Shown here one piece after another: positions 34,601-47,038 of a stretch of DNA of 64,000 nt. Both the position numbers and the translations under genes were made by a program. The stretch spans positions 25,952,001 through 26,016,000 of the forward strand of contig OX327700.1 of NCBI GenBank assembly GCA_946807835.1. The letters run 5' to 3'. The notes under the pieces were generated by a model. That model did no database searches. It was not told the origin of the DNA and saw nothing but the letters and a program-made list of their open reading frames with translations. This stretch comes from Ailanthus altissimus (Eukaryota > Streptophyta > Magnoliopsida > Sapindales > Simaroubaceae). Position 1 is the stretch's first letter. Every line of letters begins with the position of its first letter.

Positions 34601-35627
34601 CATCATGAATATTGTAAGAGAGTTGATTTTCTTTATTGCTAGAAAAGTGATTATGAGGTTTAGGCTATTTATAGAGTTTCGTGAAAGAAAATCAGCAATC
34701 GTTTTATCCTTTCCTTTTACGTGGATAACGTTAAAGGAATAGTTAAAAAATCATCTTTGCTATCGCAGTAATTGTGCTAGTGGAATCTTTTCTATTTGAA
34801 AATGAGCATATTAAAAAGAAGAAAAAGCAGACATGTCAATCTCAATAAGAAAATGATATCCAATAAGATGGTTATTTTTTTTAAAGAGTTAAAGTAAGAG
34901 ATATAATGCTGAGATTTATAGTTTAAGAATCAATTGAATTAAAGGTCTTTTCATTGAAGTTGATTTCTGATAATTTAAGATAATGCTTTCAACATTCTGA
35001 TTTGAATGACAACTTAATTGCGTAGAAATGCTAAATTATTTTCATATTGAAATGATATTAAGACATATGATTAAATGTTGAAGGGATTAAATTTTTCAGA
35101 GGAGTTAAGAATTTTATTTAAAGGATTAGTATGGGTATTCTACATCTATGTCATTCTTTAATGAATAAAAGGTAAAGTATATAAATACCCATTAAATATT
35201 GAATGAACAGGTGAAAAGAATAAAAATATGTGTATAAATTTTATAATTAAATTCTATATTTATTGGTCCATTTGAGATCCTTGAAGGCACAGATGACGTG
35301 GTTGATCAATGTTTTCCTTTCGCATTATTTTTATAAGTTCATAATGTGCCATGTGTTTATTTTCCAAATATATGTTTTGTACTCCTCTCATATACTAAGC
35401 TATGAATCACTTAAACTTAGAGATAAATTAATATATAAATGAGTGTTTATCACAACAATGAGCAAATTTTATATATCAAGAATATTGCTTTGTAAAGGTT
35501 TTATGAATAAATCATACAGTTGAAAAGTCAACTTGAAAACAAGAAGCGAAAATGAGATCTAAGTATACTCATATATTTGCTTAAGTCATGAATTTCGAGG
35601 ACAAAATTCTTATAAGGAAGGGAGAAT

Positions 35628-38227
35628 TATAGTAACCACTTATCTAACACCGAAAAGAATAAATATTTATATATATGTATAATATTCATATTTTATTTGT
35701 ATGTGGATAATACTTAATTTATGTATTGTTATTAGTATTGTTTGTATAGATTAAGGATATACTATTAGTATTGGGTTTATTTACAAGAATTTAGATTTAT
35801 TTTAGGGACCAAATTGTAATACTTTAAAAGTTTTGGGAATTAATTTATAAATACTAAAAGTTAGCCTCTTAGTATAAAAATACACATTTTAAACTCTAAT
35901 TTACTCATTTTGGGTTGAGCCACCATTTAGAGAGAGAAAAGAGAGAAATAGAGGGGAGAGAAAGAGAAGAAGAAGAAGAAAAAATTAGAATTTGGAGCTT
36001 TAAGAGGTATATCACAACTATTTCTCAATTTATTGGTGTTAATTAAGTTAATTTTTTTAAGTTTTGATTTTTGGACAAATGAAAAATTAGGGATTTGATG
36101 TGAATTTTGTAAGATATATTGAGAATTGATGATGATTATGTAGATAGTTTGATAAATCATGATGAATTATATAATTTCTACTTGATAGTCTCTTGATTTA
36201 AAAATTTTATAAATTGTTGTGCTTCGATTCTGGTTTTGGATTTTGAGACTATGAAACTAGACATGTATAGAATCATTTGAGACTTTGAATCGATTGAAAA
36301 CTTTAGAAATTGAATTTGTTATAAATTTACTAAAATGACCCAGAAATTTTGAAAATTTTCTGCGTTAATAGTATGATACAGTGACAAACAATTGTTGATT
36401 TGCTGAATGATCTTCAAAAATTATAAATTTTTGGAATATGATAAATTTATATGTCTAATAAGATATATTTAAAATTGAGAATTTAGATCAATGTGGTTAA
36501 ACTGTTATGATTTTCTAAAGCGTATCAGCTCATTGTAGTATTTGATTAACAGATTTTTAAAGCTATGAAATAAAATAGTTTTAAAATACTTATGGTAGCA
36601 ATTGTGAAGTGACATATTTATCATGGATTGAAATATGTGTCAAGAGTAATTCTAATTTTATAATTTTTGAGTTAGTATATGATTTTATAAAATTGGTAGA
36701 CTGAATACTGTTCAGTAAATATCTTGATCCTACTAGAATAATAGTTTGGATTTGATGGTGTTTATGAAATGGATTGTGTAAGAATTATGATATAATATTC
36801 ATACATAAGAAGGATATATGAGTTAAAAAAGATATATTCTAATTTTAGAGCAATTGGACTTCATTTGATGTATAAGAAAATTTTGTTAAGTGTAAGTGGT
36901 TAGAATGACAGGTTTTGATAAACTAAGTAATTAGACGAATTCAATGTGATAAGTGCAATATGTGTAATTTTGTAAGCTATTTAAATTATTTTTTGTGAAT
37001 ATTGAGGCTTATGAAAGGCTTAATCTCCATTGATAGGTTAAGAAAAATTAAGCCTTGTAGCCGAAAGTGCTAAGAGGTAAGTATACTAGACTTTTTACTG
37101 AAATCATAATAAACATAGTAATTGTTATGTATGATTTTGTAAATGTGGTTAGGAATATGTTTATGCTATGTCAAAGTATATTTTGATATGAAATGTAAAG
37201 AAATGTGTTTATGAATATGAGCATGGATATACATGACATATATGTGTTTATGAAAGTAAGCTTTCAAAATGAAATGTGTTTAACAAAGAGAGCTTTTGAA
37301 GTGTAATATGTCTATGAGAAATATTTTGTGTTTTGAGGATGTTTGAACTCATTGTTGACTTAGTAGGCATTTTATGTGATTTGTGAAACCTTTATGTGTG
37401 GCCTTTCCTTTGGGATTAGTATATGTTATGTGTTCTGTATGTAGGGAGGATCCTATTGATACCTAAAGGAAGAGTGAGTCATCACATTCGTGTGGTGGCG
37501 TATTGGTGCATATGAGAGGACTCACTGATGATTAGGGTAAGGGTTTGACTTTTACCTTCGGGCATGAACATTATATATGTGTAATTTAAAACCTCACTTG
37601 TACTATTCTTCTCACACAATATGTCACCTACGAGTGACATTTGGCTCATTATGTAATATGTGATATGGAAGTTCTACTAAGTAGTAGTTGAGTGATGGTA
37701 TTCCTATTATACGTTTTGAAAGAATGTGTAAGCGCTTACTTAACGTGTGATTTGATAAGATTATAATTTTGATTTATCACAATATATCATATACATGCAT
37801 TGTGTACATATATGTATTTGTAATTTGATATATGAAAAAGTAGTATGCTTACTAAGTTTTATACTCATTATAGTTTATGGTGATTTCAGGTAAATAAGGT
37901 ACATGTGTGCTTAGCGGATTTGGCAAAGCTTCTGCTGTCCTTTGGATTCCCTAAGTTACTAGGTAGCTAAGTGTTTCATTTGTGGACACGTAGTTTAAGA
38001 TATTTGATTTGTCCCTATTAAATAAATACTTATGTATTATTTTATTAGGTGTGGTTGTATTTGGTTTATGTTTCACCAAGTATGGTCATGAGTAGAACTT
38101 TGTGTTGAACTTACTAGTAACTTACTAAGGATTCTTATGTTAAATTTAAGTTTGTAATTTTAAGCAATATTATTGAATGAGTGTAAGTTATGTCGTATAT
38201 CAGTTTTTTTGGGTCTGGGGCGTGACA
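35628..38227 (+). repeat. 3' LTR of the LOG-carrying element
   Basis: It matches 29820-32418 end to end (2600 versus 2599 bases). The first bases are TA instead of TG. It ends GTGACA at the GTTTC target repeat. Confidence 0.88.
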
Positions 38228-38352
38228 GTTTCATTTGTGGACACATGATTTAAGATATTTGATTTGTTCTTATTAAATAAATATTTATGTATTATTTTAT
38301 TAGGTGTGATTTTATTTGGTTTATGTTTCAGCAAGTATGGTCATGGGTGAAA

Positions 38353-38472
38353 TTTTGTGGTGAACTTACTAGCAATTTGCTAAGGAATCCTATTGAATTT
38401 AAGTTTGAAATTTTTGGTGAACTTACTAGCAATTTGCTAAGGAATCCTATTGAATTTAAGTTTGAAATTTTA
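38353..38472. repeat. 57 bp tandem duplication in the solo LTR tail
   Basis: The unit beginning GGTGAACTTACTAGCAATTT occurs at 38359 and again at 38416. The equivalent parts of the two other LTR copies have it once. Confidence 0.85.
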
Positions 38473-38484
38473 TGCAATATTAAT

Positions 38485-38936
38485 TAGGGGTGGGCAAAAA
38501 ACCGAAAAACCGAACCGGACCCGAAAAACCGAACCGAATTGGTCGGTTCGGTTCGGTTTTTCTCTTGGTCGGTTCGGTTTTCGGTTTTTTATTTTAAAAA
38601 CCGAAAAATTCGGTTCGGTTTTTTATTTTAAAAACCGAAAAATTCGGTTCGGTTTTCGGTTCGGAAGGCCGAACCGAGAACCGAACCGAAAAAACCGAAT
38701 TTAAAAAAAATTTAAAAAATTAAAAAAAAATTAAAAAAATTAAAAAACCGAACCGAACCGAACCGAACCGACCCAAACCGAACCGAAAAACCAAAACCCG
38801 AACCGAACCGGTTCGGTTCGGTTCGGTTTTTAATTTTTCGGTTCGGTTTTCGGTTTTATTTTTCAAAAACCGACCGGCTCGGTTCGGTTTTCGGTTCACA
38901 CTAAAAACCGAACCGAACCGGATTTGCCCACCCCTA
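38485..38936. mobile_element. hAT-like miniature element, highly palindromic AACCG-rich
   Basis: It has perfect 12 bp ends, TAGGGGTGGGCA (38485-38496) and TGCCCACCCCTA (38925-38936), with perfect 8 bp flanks ATATTAAT (38477-38484 and 38937-38944). The interior is almost wholly AACCG/CGGTT words in both orientations and can fold back on itself. The TAGGG-type end plus 8 bp target is the hAT pattern. It is 452 bp long and noncoding. Confidence 0.85.
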
Positions 38937-39277
38937 ATATTAATTATGAGTGCACATTATTGAATGATTGTAAGTTATGTCATGTGCAAATCTTTTGGGT
39001 CTGAGGCGTGACACATTCTTTAAAAGCATCCTAAAGTATTCAATAATCCAATTGATTACCTTAAAAACACTCCCCACACACCAACACTTTTCTTATTTAA
39101 TCAAACAATAACTTGAGCATTAGTATGTCTTCTTTTACAGGAGAATAGTGCTATTCTTCTAAGCCCCAAGAGAGTTTAAAGTTAAAAAGAGTAAAACAAT
39201 AATATTCTCAAGAATTTCCAAGAAAGTTCAAGGGTAATAAGGTAATTTCTTGAGGTTCTGAAACCTAAGAAAATTAG

Positions 39278-39295
39278 TGGCGTCGTCTATGGAAA
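39278..39295 (+). other. Primer-like site of the Tat-like element
   Basis: TGGCGTCGTCTATGGAAA resembles the TGGCGCCGTCTGTGGGAA-type leader junction of Tat/Ogre Gypsy elements, with substitutions. Confidence 0.55.
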
Positions 39296-39402
39296 AATCT
39301 CAAAACAATAAACAAACTTTCTTAATCCTAACACCATCAAGAAGCATGATGAATCCATAAAACAATCATTCCTCTAACACAGACAACACTGAACGTGGAG
39401 GC

Positions 39403-40760
39403 TTCATTGCTTCTAAATTGGTAGCTCTCGGGAATGACCTTCTTGCAAGCATCACCAACTTACTTTCTAAACTAATTGATCAAATAAAGGATTATCAAAA
39501 GGATAATTTAGAGTTACAAGATAAGGTCATTATGCTAGAAGGTGGCACATTTTTACATAACGATTTCGAAGATAAACTACCTCAGGATATCAAGCACAAA
39601 CAAACTTCAGAGGTAAGGTTCCTGATAAGACTCCTAGAGACTGCATCCAAAATAGAGTTAGGGAACCTACCTCCAAAGTTTTCAAAAAATTGGACAAAGA
39701 AGATAGGAAAGCCTACATTCTCAAAGAAAGTAGACAAGTTGTGTGCAAAGATAAGTAAGTTGGGATCTTTTGAAAATGCGGTAGCCTAGCAAACAAGGTA
39801 AGTTAGGATCTTTTTACTAAAGCAATAAAAACAACTGAAGAACTAGATAAATTCAACATACCCAGCTCCTATATGTTCAATAGGACTTAGGATCCTGAAA
39901 AGTATATGTTCCACTTTAGTTCCATAATAAAGTGATTTGTTTTTCTCTCTACTTTCTAGCTTAAAGGGTCTAGCTCAAATTTAGTTCTAAGGACTCAAAA
40001 AGAACTCAATTTCTTTATTTAAGGAATTGACCGCATAATTCATTACACAATACATCTATAGCAGAAAAAAGAAAAAGACAACCTTAATTTTTTTCTTTAT
40101 GAAACAATGAGATAACGAGTCAAACTGCAGCTTTCTCAATTAGTTTAATATAGAACTTAGCTAATTAAGAAGTTGTAATTCTAAAATAGTCGCTTTAGAA
40201 AGTTGTGATTTTAAAATAATTGCCCATACATATAAGAAAGTAGTTAGACTATCCACCTCATACTACAAATACTTAATCCAAAAGAATTTTACTTCCTTCA
40301 AACTAATCAACTAGAAATTAGAATAATGGATACAAGAGAAAGTAGAAGAAACCTCTATAAAAAAAAGAATCTTTCATAAGAAACAAGAAAGCCACTTCTA
40401 ATAGGGAAACTATAAAGAGCAACCACAAGACAGAGATAAGAACAGTAAAAAACGTTTCAACAAAACAAAAAGTAGTCAAGAGAAAATATCACAAAGATCC
40501 TTTAAATAGTTAATTCCCTTAATCATGCTAGTCGAAAAGATAATGAAGAAACATAATGATTTTGATATTTTTTTTAAAACTCAGACCTTTAGAGGCACCG
40601 ATAGAGCAAAATGAAAAATCTAAACACTATACCTTCCATAATAACTATGGACACACGATTAAAAGATGTAAAGCTCTAGGGTTCAAAATTCACCATTTAA
40701 TGAAACACGGACACTTAAACAAATATGAGCTCAAGAATGACCATAAACAAAACGCATAAC
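39403..40760 (+). pseudogene. Tat-like Gypsy gag remnants
   Basis: The first frame (39418-39789) begins VALGNDLLASITNLLSKLID. It has a charged, coiled-coil-like N-terminus, as in gag of this lineage, then stops. Broken frames follow. At 40556-40759 a knuckle-like HYTFHNNYGHTIKRCKALGF sits ahead of HHLMKHGHLNKYE. This fits the CX2HX4HX4C knuckle of Tat-type gag, with the first cysteine changed to Y. Confidence 0.6.
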
Positions 40761-41061
40761 CTATAGAAGAATTGAAGAGTATGATCAAGGAAACCAACAA
40801 AGAAAAGGGAGTTCCAATCTTAAATGCCAAACATAGGTCTCCTTTTGATTTCTCATAAATAAGAAGAAGATTTATAGAGCCAACAATAATAGAGGTTGAT
40901 GAAATAAAGCTTTCACTATTCGAGGGTCCATAGAAAGACAATCAACCGATCGAATATTCCATGGAAGCTCGTCAGCAAGAATAGTTATAAATCAATTTTA
41001 TGTTAACGCCATACACAGCCGACCACTTGAGAAGGAAGGGAAAGATAAAAGGTGGAGGCCT

Positions 41062-41500
41062 TTGTTCCAGAGGTCAGCTAAGGTGCCACACTTAACTATC
41101 ATACAAGTACTTAAGGAGGTAAAGTTTTTCCGAGAAAACCTAACTAACTTGATGATGCCATACCTAAATCCTTTAGTAATCAGCCCAAATATAAGTGAAA
41201 CTATTGTTAGAAAGGTACTGATAGATAGAGGCAGTAGCGCTAACATACTATTTTATAAAGCATTTAAAGGGTTTAAATTTAATGAGAACAACCTCAAACA
41301 CTGTAACACGTAACTGATTGCTTTCGAAAGATTCAAAGCACAAGTTAAGGGAATCATAACCTTACCTATCATAGTATCCAAGTAACAATTAGAAGTCGAC
41401 TACTTGGTCATTAAAAGCACCTACAACATATAATGCCATAGCAAAACACTTTTGGATCCACTACATGGAAATAATTCCTTCAACTCTCCACCAAATAGGC
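41062..41500 (+). pseudogene. Tat-like Gypsy protease remnant
   Basis: The frame 41062-41313 ends with VLIDRGSSANILFYKAFKG near 41217-41273. In intact relatives this loop reads D-G-G/T-S-S-A-D-I-L-F; here the second position is R, so the site is damaged. Weak continuation follows to about 41500. No RT motif appears downstream. Confidence 0.6.
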
Positions 41501-42519
41501 AAATGTGTCTCAACTACTAAAAATGAGTAACTGATATTAAAATGTGAATAGATTAAAGCAAAGCAATGCTATGCTAATGCCCTATAGTAGACCATCGATG
41601 TACTTGGGAGCACAGAAACAGTAAAAATCGTTAAGAAGTCTGATGAACAGACCAAATGACTAGTTCCACCACCTTTTAGGGTGGAACCTCCTTTCGAATA
41701 AAAATTTTAGGATCAATGGCAATAGAGACTTCTTTCAAAGAAAGAATATACACTTGCTAGTAGCGAGAAAACCAAGGAAGTAATAATGGAGCATACTGCC
41801 CTCGATCACAAAATCCTCTTTGGAACAAACTTAAGCAGTATAGAGGATTCATTATAAAATTCAGGATAACTACATCCTATAGCAGATAAAATACATTAGA
41901 ATAATTTTAGAGATGGGATAAACATGTTATTTGTAAGAATTCTAAAATGATAGAAGAAACTAAAAACATAAAGCATTTAATATTCTCCTTGAAAGAGGGA
42001 AGTTTCCATAGTTTCATAGTTTTAAGCTCTTTATAAAGATCTTTTTGAGGAAGGGCCTTAACCTTTATTTTCTTAGGTATCTAGCAAGTAGTTTTTAATT
42101 TGTCAATGGGGAAAGAACTTACACTTCAAACCATTTTATGGAAAGACGCTTGGAAAAGAAAGAGTTTTTTTTTTAAAAAAATCTCGGGGTTTCTAAAAAT
42201 GGAAAAAGATATAACATAAAAGAAGGATTTTTCAAAATGAAAGAAAAAACTAAAGGCAACACCTTATTTTTTTATTTAAAAATTAAAAAAAAAACCACTT
42301 TTTGCTCAGGGCTACACATCTACTTAGGAAGGTGGAAATGTCACCAAGATAGAACGTTTCCAGGTTTAGAATAACATATCATTTTATAGAAACATGATAC
42401 TTTAATACATGTGACGCTCACTAGTTGGTCAATAAAGAAGTGTGTCTTACACGCTTTTTATATAAAAGACACACTCTTCCACCCATAGAAGGCCACTCTT
42501 CCATTTATAGAGGGCTATT
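41501..42519 (+). other. Degenerate interior of the Tat-like element
   Basis: No domain is recognised. Short purine-rich and homopolymer stretches occur, for example near 42170 and 42285. The expected reverse transcriptase is absent. Confidence 0.4.
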
Positions 42520-43190
42520 TGTTGGGCTTATTATCAAAAAGACCTAACTAGCCCTTACCACTTAAAGATTAATAGTGGGCATTTTTAAAGAGGTTGGCCT
42601 AAGAACAATGAGACTAGACTTGACACATCCTTACATGCAATCTAATGCTATTAGAAGGCTTGGATCTAGGTTTTTTGCCCATGAAAAAGTGAAATTTGAC
42701 CCAAGTAATCACAAGTATTTTCTAAACAAGTAAGAAATTACACGAGAACAGAGAAATATGTTTGGGATATGAATTCTTTTACTTTAATAACCATAATTTC
42801 TTAGTTGAAACGTGATTATGAATTCTAATTCAACATTACTTCTTTTAGATACATTGTATTATGCATAATTTCATATATACACAAATCTTGTTTCGAATTG
42901 GTTCCACCACTGTATAAACACATTATTTTTCATCGATTATTCATTTAATTCAACTCAATTATTCCTGATTCTTGGAAGCATTATTTGAAAGCATCCTAAA
43001 GCATTTAATTATCCTCTTGTTTGCCTTAAAAACACTCCTCACACATCAGTACTCTTCATTTTTTTTTATTAAACACTAACTTAAGTGTAAGAGTATTTTC
43101 TTTTACAAGAGGATAGTGTTATTCTTCCAAACTCTAAGAGAGTCCAAAGGCAAGAAAGAGGAAATGATGATATTCTAAAAAAGGATATCA
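42520..43190 (+). repeat. 3' LTR of the Tat-like element, right end truncated
   Basis: It starts TGTTGGGCTTATTATC and aligns with 25963-26670. The match fades at about 43185, before the last 80 or so bases of the LTR, where a MULE relic begins. Confidence 0.7.
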
Positions 43191-43229
43191 TAACATTTGC
43201 AGCCTCTTATCTTTAAAAAAAAATTAATT

Positions 43230-45132
43230 TTGCATTAACTTTCGTATCCACTCAATTAAGGTTATCACAAAAAGGAATTGTGTATTATTTGCAACTGCAT
43301 TAATGCTCTCGGCAATAGTAGCGGTCATGTTGTCATATATTATGAATGCTCCAGTGATCTAGCCCATTTAGGAAACCTACATCCTCTTCCAAGTATCTTG
43401 TTGCTTCTAATCTCATCTTGTGCATCTTCTTAAGTTGCTCTTGAAAGTCAAGCTATATGCCTTCGCAGTAACAAGATAAGAAGCCAAGTATCCACTTTTC
43501 TTTTTCTTCTTTGATGGCATCTTATATCTTGTAATCAAATTTTCTTTCAAGTGATAGATGCATACTTCATGATAAGCATTAGAAAAAATACCTTTCGAAT
43601 GGCCTTCTTAATACGAGAGTATCGATCAGATACAAATATAAAATTTCCAAGGAATCCTTAGAGTTTGGCTATAAACTATATTTAAGATGTATCATTTTCA
43701 GAATCAACAATTCTCCCATGTAAAAATTTTTGATTGTTTCCATCTTTAAAAACCGCCACAAACATTAAACTTAAGTATCCACCTTTCAAAAATATTTTAT
43801 TAGAAACCTTTAATGCATTGTCCAAGTGTTAGAAAAAAAAATACTTAAAGTGATTATAAACGTCAATTTCTAAATGGGTAATTATACTCAGGTTCTGTTG
43901 TTCCAACATATAGCAGTATGCAGAAAGTAATCTAAATGAATCATCTGGAGTACCTTGTATCAACTTACATGCATGCTCCTTATATAGCCAAATAGTGGAA
44001 TACGTTATCTTCACATCAAATTCTTCATGTATATCTGCTTGAATGTCATTTAATCTGTAAAGTTAATTGATTAATGTAAATTATGTATGAATTTTTCAAG
44101 AATTTGACTTTAAGCTTGTTAATGACTATCGTGCAATCGGTCTAATTGACATTTGTGATCTGCATCAATTTTGTGTAAGATAAAATTCTTCTTGCATCTA
44201 TCAACACTGCACGTAATCACTATTTACATATCTTATTACTATATTTCACCTCAAAATGATCTTTTGTAGACTTTAAGAGTTTGAAGCTCTAATTACCTTT
44301 AAGTTCTAGTATGTTAATAGCCCGATGAAATTTATCTTTGCTATCATACAACTTTCTCACAAATACATTCCTAATTCTAAAGTACGAAAATTTATCGAAT
44401 ATGGCCAAATCTATTAGTGGTATTAGAGGAAGAAGCGCAAGAGGTTTACGTTTGACATCATCTTCTCTTTTATCTTCAACATTAACACGTGCCGCTTTTT
44501 TTAAGAGAACTTTTGAAACATAACAATGTTCATCTTCTGATAAATCATCTAAATTGCCACATTATTATATTATCAATATTTTCAAGACCATCACATCTTC
44601 ATCTACCTTACTATCGTAATGCATATAAGTTAAGTTTTTGTTGAACATTGTAAGGGAATAATAATAGTCATCTATTTTATTTGTGAAAATCATAACAATT
44701 GGTATTGTTGGGGTTATGTAGCTTACTTAGTCGCTACCGCTTGCTAACATGAAGTAATTATGATAGGGTGGTTGATTTTGAATAAGTTCCTGTGCATCCT
44801 TTTCACACATGAAAACTTTAAGATCCACTGTTACACATAGAAAACATAACGATCTTCTATTCATCTCTAAGAAGGACCGAACATCATTATTATTTTCAAT
44901 CTCAATCTATCTTAATTTAAACCTCATTGCATCAATAGAAAGTTTTAAAGTCACCTTATACTCTACATTATTAATTTCAATTAACCGACATACAATATTT
45001 TAAAAACAATTCATAATTAACATCCTTCGAAATCGAAAGACTGAAGTTACTATACTCAACATATCTCTTATCATCATTATTAGAGCTCTCTAACTTTCTT
45101 CCAAAATATACAATGAGTTATTTATATTTCAT
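43230..45132 (-). pseudogene. Mutator-like element (MULE) transposase remnant
   Basis: The likely start is ATG at 45132 (MKYK, then a stop). The N-terminal domain reads YKVTLKLSIDAMRFKLR and VRSFLEMN. A MuDR-type plant domain follows (VRKLYDSKDKFHRAINILEL near 44350-44290). The transposase core includes IWLYKEHACKLIQGTPDDSF and SAYCYMLEQQN (44014-43829), IFLKGGYLSLMFVAVFKDGN, GRIVDSENDTS, FIFVSDRYSRIKKAI, AYHEVCIYHLKENL and ATIAESINAVA near 43300. Of the DDE triad, the first D appears lost; the D of SDR and E of AES remain. There are many stops. No terminal inverted repeats were located. Confidence 0.8.
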
Positions 45133-47038
45133 GGCACCTTAAACTAGAAAAAAATTATTAAAAAATTATTTAAATTGGGAAAAAAACAGAATTTGAAAAA
45201 AACGTGCCAAAATCTCCAAGTAAAAGTCCTAGGAGATGCTCCACAAAAGGGCGCAACACGCCCATAGGCTTTTCTCATGCACAAGCCCATTTCCATGCAA
45301 ATTAATTCGTGTGACCATTCATGCGCAAAGGAATGGCCCCATAAATCTTTTAAAATTGATATGGAATTTTTAGGTCGAATCCAAATTTTCTCTCCTATTT
45401 ACTTTATTTCTCTCTAAAATTTCATCAAATTATACTAAGATTATATTTCAATGCTAATACATTTACAAAATAAGCACAACTTAAAAAAATCATAAATATT
45501 TTGACCTATATATAAGTAGAGATTATAAGTAGATATTGCAAAACCTGTTGTAGTCCAATATAGGTGTGTAGATTAAAAAAAATTATATTTTATAATTTAG
45601 ATGTAAAATTTATATTTGAAGTTATTAATTAGTAATTATTATTTATTAAATAATTATTCATTTTTATTATATGATATTAATTATTAATAAATATATTAAA
45701 TACTGTAATAATTAAAGTATAAATTTTTTATTTTAATTATATAAGCATAATATTACTTTAAAAAAAATGTTTGTTTATGTAAGGATTCATGAATTGTCCA
45801 AGAATGAAATATTGTTTGGATCCATCTCATTTATAAGAGAGTACCCTTCGATATTACTTTAAAAAAAGGATGAAGTACATATTACGTATTCTTCATTAAT
45901 GGATATATAGACATCTTAAATTGTATCTCAAAAAGTGATATATTAAGTAAATATTGTGTGTAATGAATTATTTTGAAATTATACTATTTACCATCAAATG
46001 TTTACTTAACGCATTATTTTTTAGGATATAATTTAGAATGTCTAATATTACTCTTAATAATTTTTGAATTGTATGGAATAAATAATTTAACGTTGTTAAG
46101 GCTATTAATAAATAATTTTTTCAAGAGTCGAGAATGATTTTCGACTGATTCATTAATTGGATGATATGAAAAATATTTTTTGTATTTATATTCGGTGTAG
46201 TGGAAATACCATAGTTCACTTTTTAACAAATTTTAGTATTTGTAACAATATTAATTTAGTGTGGGTTCATTTTAGTCAAATGTATTTTTGCTGATTTTCA
46301 AATTAAATGATAATTCACATTTTTTTTATAAAAAAAACAATTTAATGTGCCATGGAAAAAAAAAGAGAGAGAGAGAGGTATATACGTTGACGAAAATACA
46401 CTAAAGGAGTAAATTTATGTGGCGAAATCAGCAAATAAGGTTTGTCCACGAGTCGAATTAAGTAACTGGTATAGTATACGATCCCGAATTCGAATACTTG
46501 TAATTTAATAAATTTTAATTAAATGGGTTAGATTAGGCGATAAAGGCTTCATTCATTTTACATTTTTAGTCAAAACAAAAGAAATTTAGTGATGGATCAA
46601 TTGACTAAACACAACAAACATTTCTTGCACTATACATCTTCATAAGTGACGTTTGTTTGAATACAAAGAGCCTCTATAAAATATGTGTTTCATTTTCACT
46701 TATGTTTGAGGAATTAATTGAAATAAATAATTGAAATATATACAAGGCCATCATTTCATTTGTTTTACACAAATAAATTATACAAAATGTACATAAAATA
46801 AAACAATTGCAAAGATCCTCGTGTATGTATCTTCATGTACTGCCTGACAAATCGTCCAAAGAACAAAAGAACTTCTTTAATTTTACTAGGAGATGCAAAA
46901 TCTAAGGCCTAAAACTCATGACCCCTTGTGGCCTTGGCCTATATGTATCATCAAATTCATGCATTGCATGCAATCATCCATGTAATCAAGTTTCTCCGAT
47001 AATAAATTAATTTCAGGAAATTGAATCCCAATACTTGC
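45133..47038. other. Intergenic, downstream of MLO
   Basis: No gene seen. It includes an AT-rich MITE-like block at about 45560-45770 resembling 8975-9205, and a short GA run near 46362-46378. The part next to 47038 should hold the MLO 3' UTR. Confidence 0.4.

Larger units (their letters stand above)
29820..38227 (+). mobile_element. Complete chromovirus-derived LTR element carrying captured host sequence
   Basis: GTTTC flanks it (29815-29819 and 38228-38232). The 5' LTR (29820-32418) and 3' LTR (35628-38227) are each 2.6 kb. A primer site lies at 32427 and a purine tract (AAGGAAGGGAGAAT) at about 35614-35627. The 3.2 kb interior keeps only a possible gag leader (32574-32690, MTNYPRAVKIVD) and the end of a chromodomain (KMRSKYTHIFA at about 35551-35583). 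The middle is antisense coding debris, including a LOG-like pseudogene. It is non-autonomous. Confidence 0.85.
27470..39013. mobile_element. Solo LTR of a chromovirus-like Gypsy family, itself interrupted
   Basis: CATTC lies on both sides (27465-27469 and 39014-39018). The LTR head is 27470-29819 (starts TGTAGTAAC) and the tail is 38228-39013 (ends GTGACA). Together they make one complete LTR equivalent to 29820-32418. No internal region belongs to it, so it is a solo LTR left by recombination. The gap is a full element of the same family. The tail also holds a 57 bp tandem duplication and a hAT-like miniature element. Confidence 0.85.
27012..43190 (+). mobile_element. Tat/Ogre-like Ty3/Gypsy element, non-autonomous, with a nested 11.5 kb insertion
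   Basis: The 5' LTR is 27012-27469 plus 39014 to about 39275, interrupted by another LTR family. The primer-like TGGCGTCGTCTATGG lies at 39278, followed by gag (39418), a CCHC relic (40556) and a protease loop (41219). The 3' LTR starts at 42520. No reverse transcriptase, RNase H or integrase is recognisable between protease and 3' LTR. The protease wording (DRGSSANILF) and the knuckle spacing point to the Tat/Ogre lineage by eye. Confidence 0.7.

Noticed and set aside
46440..46520. Possible tRNA relic (CGAATTCGAATAC words)
   Set aside because: No cloverleaf could be built around it by eye.
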